Source: Deltaproteobacteria bacterium
GTDB lineage: Bacteria > Desulfobacterota > Anaeroferrophillalia > Anaeroferrophillales > Tharpellaceae
Assembly (NCBI GenBank): GCA_013153415.1
Contig: JAADEO010000153.1
Span: forward strand, 1-5,198
Reading direction: 5' to 3'
DNA length: 5,198 bases
Shown here: positions 4,856 through 5,198 of the stretch, piece after piece
Numbering within the stretch: position 1 is the stretch's first letter
Layout: the number at the start of each line of letters is the position of its first letter
The notes under the pieces: model-generated
Databases searched by the model: none
The model's input: the letters and a program-made list of their open reading frames with translations, nothing else
Told to the model about the DNA's origin: nothing
Position numbers and translations under genes: made by a program

Positions 4856-5198
4856 ATGAAAAAAATAGTGAGTCTCGGCCTGTCAACCCTGCTGTTGGCG
4901 ATGATGTTTTCTTTCAGTACCCCGGCGAAAGCGGAAACCCGCTACGTCTACAAGTGGCTGCAGCCGTACGATCTTGAAAACGGCATAGATATAAAATCCA
5001 CCATCTATAATGATTTGAGTGGCAACTATGAATGGCACGCCGTGGCCGATGATTGGCAATGTCGCGATGAGCGGCCGGTAACCGATATCCACTGGTGGGG
5101 ATCATACTGGGAAAAGGATGCCAATGGCGGATGGGTTCCCTTTACCGGTGAGGAAGATCCTTACTGGAAAATGAATACCTCCCCCCAATTCCATCTCG
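4856..5198 (+). CDS. Secreted Trp/Asp-rich protein under riboswitch control (3' truncated by window edge)
   Basis: The first 114 residues are visible and the frame is still open at the window edge. It starts MKKIVSLGLS, followed by a hydrophobic core (TLLLAMMFSF) and STPAKA-ET, a clear Sec signal peptide with an AxA cleavage site after residue 26. The mature N-terminus is rich in Trp, Tyr and Asp and contains ADDWQC (residues 65-70) and PVTDIHWWGSYW (74-85). I associate the (A)DD(W/F)xC...(P)(I/V)TDIHxWGS pattern with secreted or surface proteins of Desulfobacterota and Planctomycetes, often large and multidomain, but I cannot name a characterised member. The start is supported by AAGGAGGAG 6 nt upstream. 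The upstream GEMM-like riboswitch with terminator implies expression tied to a cyclic dinucleotide, typical of biofilm, surface or electron-transfer genes. Whether the C-terminus has a sorting signal such as PEP-CTERM cannot be seen. Confidence 0.85.
   Translation, partial: MKKIVSLGLSTLLLAMMFSFSTPAKAETRYVYKWLQPYDLENGIDIKSTIYNDLSGNYEWHAVADDWQCRDERPVTDIHWWGSYWEKDANGGWVPFTGEEDPYWKMNTSPQFHL

Noticed and set aside
1..5198. CRISPR arrays, tRNA or rRNA genes, phage or toxin-antitoxin genes
   Set aside because: No spaced direct repeats, cloverleaf-like sequences, ribosomal RNA signatures or recognisable proteins of these types were seen on either strand.

Overview
The window looks like a chromosomal segment from a GC-rich anaerobic proteobacterium-like organism, most plausibly Desulfobacterota (the former Deltaproteobacteria). 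That placement is inference. It rests on a fused ADP-forming acyl-CoA synthetase next to a crotonase, on a GEMM-I-type riboswitch whose conserved strands resemble those I recall from Geobacter relatives, and on codon use rich in GGC, GCC and CTG. No phylogenetic marker gene is present.

Layout. Bases 1-567 (+) hold the C-terminal 188 residues of an NAD(P)/FAD-dependent oxidoreductase. Facing it, with a 22-bp tail-to-tail overlap, is a two-gene minus-strand operon. Its first gene is an unrecognised 95-residue helical protein (1323-1036) and its second is an exported protein with two bacterial SH3 domains (1025-546). A good sigma70-type promoter for this operon lies at 1433-1405. Its intrinsic terminator lies at 440-413, inside the coding sequence of the oppositely oriented oxidoreductase gene. 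The 234-bp divergent region 1324-1557 separates it from a plus-strand operon: an enoyl-CoA hydratase/isomerase-family protein (1558-2367) and a 711-residue acyl-CoA synthetase, ADP-forming type (2376-4511). That operon ends at an intrinsic terminator (4537-4575).

Bases 4576-4855 hold a dense regulatory leader. In order it contains a likely promoter, a GEMM-I-like cyclic-dinucleotide aptamer (about 4635-4724), an intrinsic terminator that re-uses the 3' half of the aptamer (4704-4752), a perfect 16-bp inverted repeat (4760-4805), and two copies of a strong Shine-Dalgarno sequence. It leads into a signal-peptide-bearing, tryptophan-rich secreted protein that runs off the right edge (4856-5198+).

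How the parts work together. The synthetase would activate a carboxylic acid to its CoA thioester with ATP, or run in reverse to make ATP from an acyl-CoA. The crotonase would hydrate or isomerise an enoyl-CoA. The two therefore look like a small acid-activation or beta-oxidation module of unknown substrate. The riboswitch geometry predicts an ON switch: ligand binding holds the aptamer 3' strand and prevents the terminator from forming, so the secreted protein is made when the cyclic dinucleotide is abundant. The strand joining P1 to P2 in the aptamer is atypical, so its ligand is the most open question in the window.
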